NCBI RefSeq assembly: GCF_003353055.1
Contig: NZ_QKWJ01000026.1
Coordinates: forward strand, 32,360-96,359
Reading direction: 5' to 3'
From: Cupriavidus lacunae
GTDB taxonomy: Bacteria; Pseudomonadota; Gammaproteobacteria; Burkholderiales; Burkholderiaceae
Length of the DNA: 64,000 bases
The position numbers were made by a program, and so were the translations under genes. Under the pieces are notes generated by a model that saw only the letters and a list, made by a program, of their open reading frames with translations, had not been told where the DNA came from and searched no databases. Within the stretch, counting starts at the first letter, position 1, and each line of letters begins with the position of its first letter. Below, in pieces: positions 61,503-64,000 of the stretch.

Positions 61503-61907
61503 TCAGTCGAATACCCGGCCGCGCAGCGACTTGACCTGGCTGCGCTGGCTCTTGCTTTCCAGCCGGCGCTGGCGCGACGCCCGTGTCGGCCGCGTGGGCC
61601 GGCGCACGCGCGGCGGCGTGGCCACGCTGCGCACCAGTTCGTGCAGCCGCCGCACCGCTTCGTCGCGGTTCTGGTCCAGGCTGCGGAACTGCTGCGCCTT
61701 GATCACCACCACGCCATCGCGCGTAATGCGGTGGTCATGCAGCGCCAGCAGGCGCTCCTGGTGATCGGGCGCGAGCGAGGACGCGCGCACGTCATAGCGC
61801 AGATGCACGGCATTCGACACCTTGTTGATGTTCTGGCCGCCCGCACCCTGCGCCCGGATCGCGGTGATCAGGTATTCGTGATGGGGGATGACGAGGTCGT
61901 CGGACAT
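61503..61907 (-). CDS. arfB: alternative ribosome-rescue factor ArfB
   Basis: A 134-residue peptidyl-tRNA hydrolase that frees stalled ribosomes. ITAIRAQGAGGQNINKVSNA carries the catalytic GGQ. The basic C-terminal tail RRPTRPTRASRQRRLESKSQ inserts into the empty mRNA channel. Length matches E. coli ArfB/YaeJ (140). Convergent with htpX, 9 bases between stops. Confidence 0.95.
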   Translation of the reverse strand: MSDDLVIPHHEYLITAIRAQGAGGQNINKVSNAVHLRYDVRASSLAPDHQERLLALHDHRITRDGVVVIKAQQFRSLDQNRDEAVRRLHELVRSVATPPRVRRPTRPTRASRQRRLESKSQRSQVKSLRGRVFD

Positions 61908-62404
61908 GGCGGCATCATAGCAAGCGCCTCAGCGCCCGCTGCGCGCTACTACCTTCTTGCTGATCGGGTTGTGCATCTTCTTTGCCAATGGCGGGAAATC
62001 GTAGAAAAAGATGCGGTATAGCTCGCGCCGTTCCTGTCGCCGCCGTTTCGACGCGGGCCGAGATGCGCGCACGCCCACCGATGTGCGCACTCGGCTGCCC
62101 GACGCGCGTCATGGGCATTCGGTGGCTCGATGGCCCGGAAGCGCTTGATGAAAAATGCCCGTCGATAAGGATCGCAGTAGGCAAGCCGTCCCCTTGTTCA
62201 TCATGTCCGGCGTCCAGAAAGGCGACACACAAAACAGCACGATCCGGCAGGCCCCGGCAGTCGTGCCCGCCACGCCGATCACGCACAGCGATCCCGGGCC
62301 GGACCTGGATGGTGAGCGTAGCTGCGTTCGACTACGCCCGCGAGTCGGCCGGGGCCGCTAGCGGCGGTGCGACGGCAACACGGACTGATGTTCCGGAGAA
62401 AATT
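61908..62404. other. 497-bp gap without recognised genes
   Basis: The gap lies between arfB and tRNA-Arg. Open frames here either overlap the tRNA or lack family features and ribosome sites. Some sequence near 61960-62010 is AT-richer and may hold the arfB promoter. Confidence 0.45.
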
Positions 62405-62480
62405 TGGCGCGCCCGGCTGGGATCGAACCAGCAACCCCTGCCTTCGGAGGGCAGTACTCTATCCATTGAGCTACGGGCGC
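62405..62480 (-). tRNA. tRNA-Arg (anticodon CCG)
   Basis: A 76-nt minus-strand cloverleaf with encoded CCA. Acceptor stem GCGCCCG/CGGGCGC with discriminator G, D-loop AATGGATAGAG, T-arm TTCGATC, and anticodon loop CTCCGAA giving CCG, which reads CGG codons. Confidence 0.95.
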
Positions 62481-62944
62481 ACAGGACGGTTTTGCAACCG
62501 GTTTTGCGGGTACAGCGGTTGCGGCGGGCGAGTGCTGCCGCAGAGAAGTCGCATAGGATACCGCTTTTGCCCGACGCCGTCCATGCGGGACCTCCACGGG
62601 CGTAGGGGAACGTCTCGCAACCGCCGCTTTTTGGCACTGGCTGGGGGGCTTTGGCGCTATAATCGCCAGCTATTTGCGTCAAATCGTGCCCGTCGCGCCG
62701 TCGACGCAACGAGTCGACCGGGGTCAAATCCGCGCGGCTGGTTGTGGGTGACAATCGGGGCCCGGTCCGGGAGACAGTCCGAAGCACGCAAATAGCAACA
62801 GACCCAAGTCAGGCAAGGGCCGCAGGGGAGCGCGGGCGGTCCGGATGGGGCCGGATAGTGGTCAGCGAAGGGCCACACCAGGGCCAGAAAAAGCAAGCCG
62901 AGCGTAAGCGGCCAGAAGGTTTCCTGCAAAACTGAGAGTTCTGT
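62481..62944. promoter_or_regulatory. promoter and long leader of the cytochrome c5 gene
   Basis: A perfect TATAAT (62658-62663) lies inside GGCGCTATAATCGCC. Transcription from it would give a leader of about 275 bases before the cytochrome ATG. The leader contains GC-rich inverted segments near 62757-62772 (GGGGCCCGG...CCGG). No coding frame in the leader is convincing. Confidence 0.5.
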
Positions 62945-63838
62945 ATGAGCGACGTCCACAACGAACACCCCGAACACGAGTCTCCCATCAAAACCCCGAA
63001 GCAATTGATCGCAGTCGTGATCGCGGCGTTCCTGGTGCCGATCATCGTGATCATCCTGCTGGTCAACTTTGTCGGACACGGCTCCACGGAAAGCGCCGGT
63101 GCAGTCACTACGGCGGAAGCCGTCAACGACCGCATTAAGCCGGTCGCCTCGCTCGAAATCAAGGATGCCAACGCGCCGCGCGTATTCAAGACGGGCGAAC
63201 AGGTCTACAAGGAAATCTGCGCCGCCTGCCACGCGACCGGCGCGGCGGGTGCGCCCAAGTACGGCAACGCCGGCGACTGGAGCGCGCGTATCGGCCAGGG
63301 CTTTGAGGGCCTGGTGAAGTCATTGCTCAACGGCAAGGGCGCCATGCCGCCGCGCGCCGGCAGCACCCCGGACGACTACACCGATTACGAACTGTCCCGC
63401 GCCGTGGTCTACATGGCCGACGCCGGCGGCGCCAAGTTCCCCGAGCCGGCCGCACCGGCCGCTGCCGCCCCGACGACTGCCGCCGCATCTGAAGCCGCCG
63501 CTCCGGCTGCTGCTGCCGCGCCGGCCCCGGCTGCTCCGGCCGCCGCAGCACCGGCGCCTGCCGCCGCCGCGGCACCGGCCGCCCCGGCAGCTGCCTCGGC
63601 GGATGTCGGCAAGAAGGTCTACGAGCAAGTCTGCGCGGCCTGCCATGCCGCGGGCGTGGCCGGTGCGCCCAAGTTCGGCGACAAGGCCGCGTGGGCGCCG
63701 CGCCTGAAGGAAGGCATGGACGCGGTCCACAACTTTGCGCTCAAGGGCAAGGGCGTGATGCCGCCCAAGGGTGGCTACGCCGGCCCGGATGCGGACGTGC
63801 TCGCCGCCGCGGACTACATGGCCAACGCCGCCAAGTAA
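62945..63838 (+). CDS. membrane-anchored diheme cytochrome c5
   Basis: A 297-residue protein. One N-terminal membrane helix (residues 21-43) anchors two class I cytochrome c5 domains, haem motifs CAACH at 92-96 and 230-234. A linker of about 50 Ala/Pro residues (168-218) separates them. The two domains are alike (ICAACHATGAAGAPKYGN versus VCAACHAAGVAGAPKFGD), showing internal duplication. Such cytochromes carry electrons between periplasmic donors and terminal oxidases. A perfect terminator and then the intron start follow. Confidence 0.92.
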   Translation: MSDVHNEHPEHESPIKTPKQLIAVVIAAFLVPIIVIILLVNFVGHGSTESAGAVTTAEAVNDRIKPVASLEIKDANAPRVFKTGEQVYKEICAACHATGAAGAPKYGNAGDWSARIGQGFEGLVKSLLNGKGAMPPRAGSTPDDYTDYELSRAVVYMADAGGAKFPEPAAPAAAAPTTAAASEAAAPAAAAAPAPAAPAAAAPAPAAAAAPAAPAAASADVGKKVYEQVCAACHAAGVAGAPKFGDKAAWAPRLKEGMDAVHNFALKGKGVMPPKGGYAGPDADVLAAADYMANAAK

Positions 63839-63860
63839 GCCGGCCCGCTGCAAACCAAAA

Positions 63861-63890
63861 AGCCCGCGCAATATGCGCGGGCTTTTTTTC
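63861..63890 (+). terminator. intrinsic terminator of cytochrome c5 gene
   Basis: AGCCCGCGC (63861-63869) pairs with GCGCGGGCT (63875-63883), followed by six more T residues. The putative group IIC intron begins 2 bases after the T-run ends. Confidence 0.92.
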
Positions 63891-63891
63891 G

Positions 63892-64000
63892 GTGTGCCGA
63901 GCATGCGCAACAGCTTGGGGGTGAAAGTCCCCTGTCCAGCCTGATGGTGGCGAAGGACTAGCGAAACGCAAGGGCGTCGTCGTGAGGCGGGGTCTGAAGG
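63892..64000 (+). mobile_element. group IIC intron, 5' end (continues beyond window)
   Basis: Starting at 63892 the sequence reads GTGTGCCGAGCATG, the group II 5' consensus GUGYG, followed by GGGGGTGAAAGTCCCC, then AACGCAAGGGCGTC, CGTCGTGAGGCGGGGT and CTGAAGG. The order and wording closely match domain I of the Oceanobacillus iheyensis IIC intron as I recall it. IIC introns insert just after intrinsic terminators, exactly the position here. Only the first 109 bases are visible, so the maturase and 3' end are outside the window. Confidence 0.85.

Noticed and set aside
61982..62605. A 207-codon plus-strand frame between arfB and the cytochrome gene
   Set aside because: It runs across the tRNA-Arg gene and has no family features or ribosome site.

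Overview
The window is GC-rich, densely coded DNA of a betaproteobacterial chromosome, most likely from Cupriavidus or a close relative. This rests on codon use, on the complete Sox thiosulfate-oxidation set, on the glyoxylate-to-pyruvate cluster, on the CadR/PbrR-type regulator with a PbrR cysteine pattern, and on many short LysR, MFS and acyl-CoA modules. I infer the genus from gene content only. The left edge cuts an indolepyruvate:ferredoxin oxidoreductase gene. The right edge cuts what looks like the 5' end of a group IIC intron.

Layout. 1-9685 is mixed housekeeping: an HD hydrolase, a GFA protein, a VOC protein, two MFS transporters, a DOPA-dioxygenase homologue, an outer-membrane barrel, a DUF2314 protein and tag. 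9686-10040 is an unusual non-coding block with regularly spaced GTATAC hexamers, an AT-rich 18-bp palindrome, four TAG triplets and several near-DnaA boxes. 10041-16223 holds a CDF metal exporter, a racemase-family protein lacking both catalytic cysteines, a large lipoprotein behind an AT-rich leader, a glycosyltransferase-like gene and tRNA-Ala(CGC). 16308-27740 is a sulfur-oxidation island on the minus strand: soxR, soxCD, a cytochrome c, soxYZ, an exported DsrE protein, soxAX, soxW and soxB, plus an eamA exporter and fccAB sulfide dehydrogenase.

27908-30808 is the conserved dolP-diaA-yraN / rsmI neighbourhood; yraN is frameshifted here. 30896-35254 has rlpA, a glyoxalase-II-like hydrolase, a DEDD exonuclease, an ArsC-like protein, a GNAT enzyme and a frameshifted orphan antitoxin. 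35357-40511 combines two M20 amidohydrolases with a DctA-like symporter and a GntR regulator. 41081-43643 is a three-gene acyl-CoA module. 44040-48851 has two LysR regulators, an MHS transporter and an M20 amidohydrolase.

49878-56531 encodes a full route from glyoxylate to pyruvate: gcl makes tartronate semialdehyde, hyi interconverts it with hydroxypyruvate, glxR reduces it to glycerate, the glycerate kinase/hydroxypyruvate reductase-family gene continues, and pyk closes. 56770-63838 has a zinc peptidase, a tandem-repeat exported protein, rnk, cadR, htpX, arfB, tRNA-Arg(CCG) and a diheme membrane cytochrome c5.

The most promising non-coding signals are the origin-like block at 9686-10040 and the intron start at 63892. 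No CRISPR array, rRNA or complete insertion sequence was seen.
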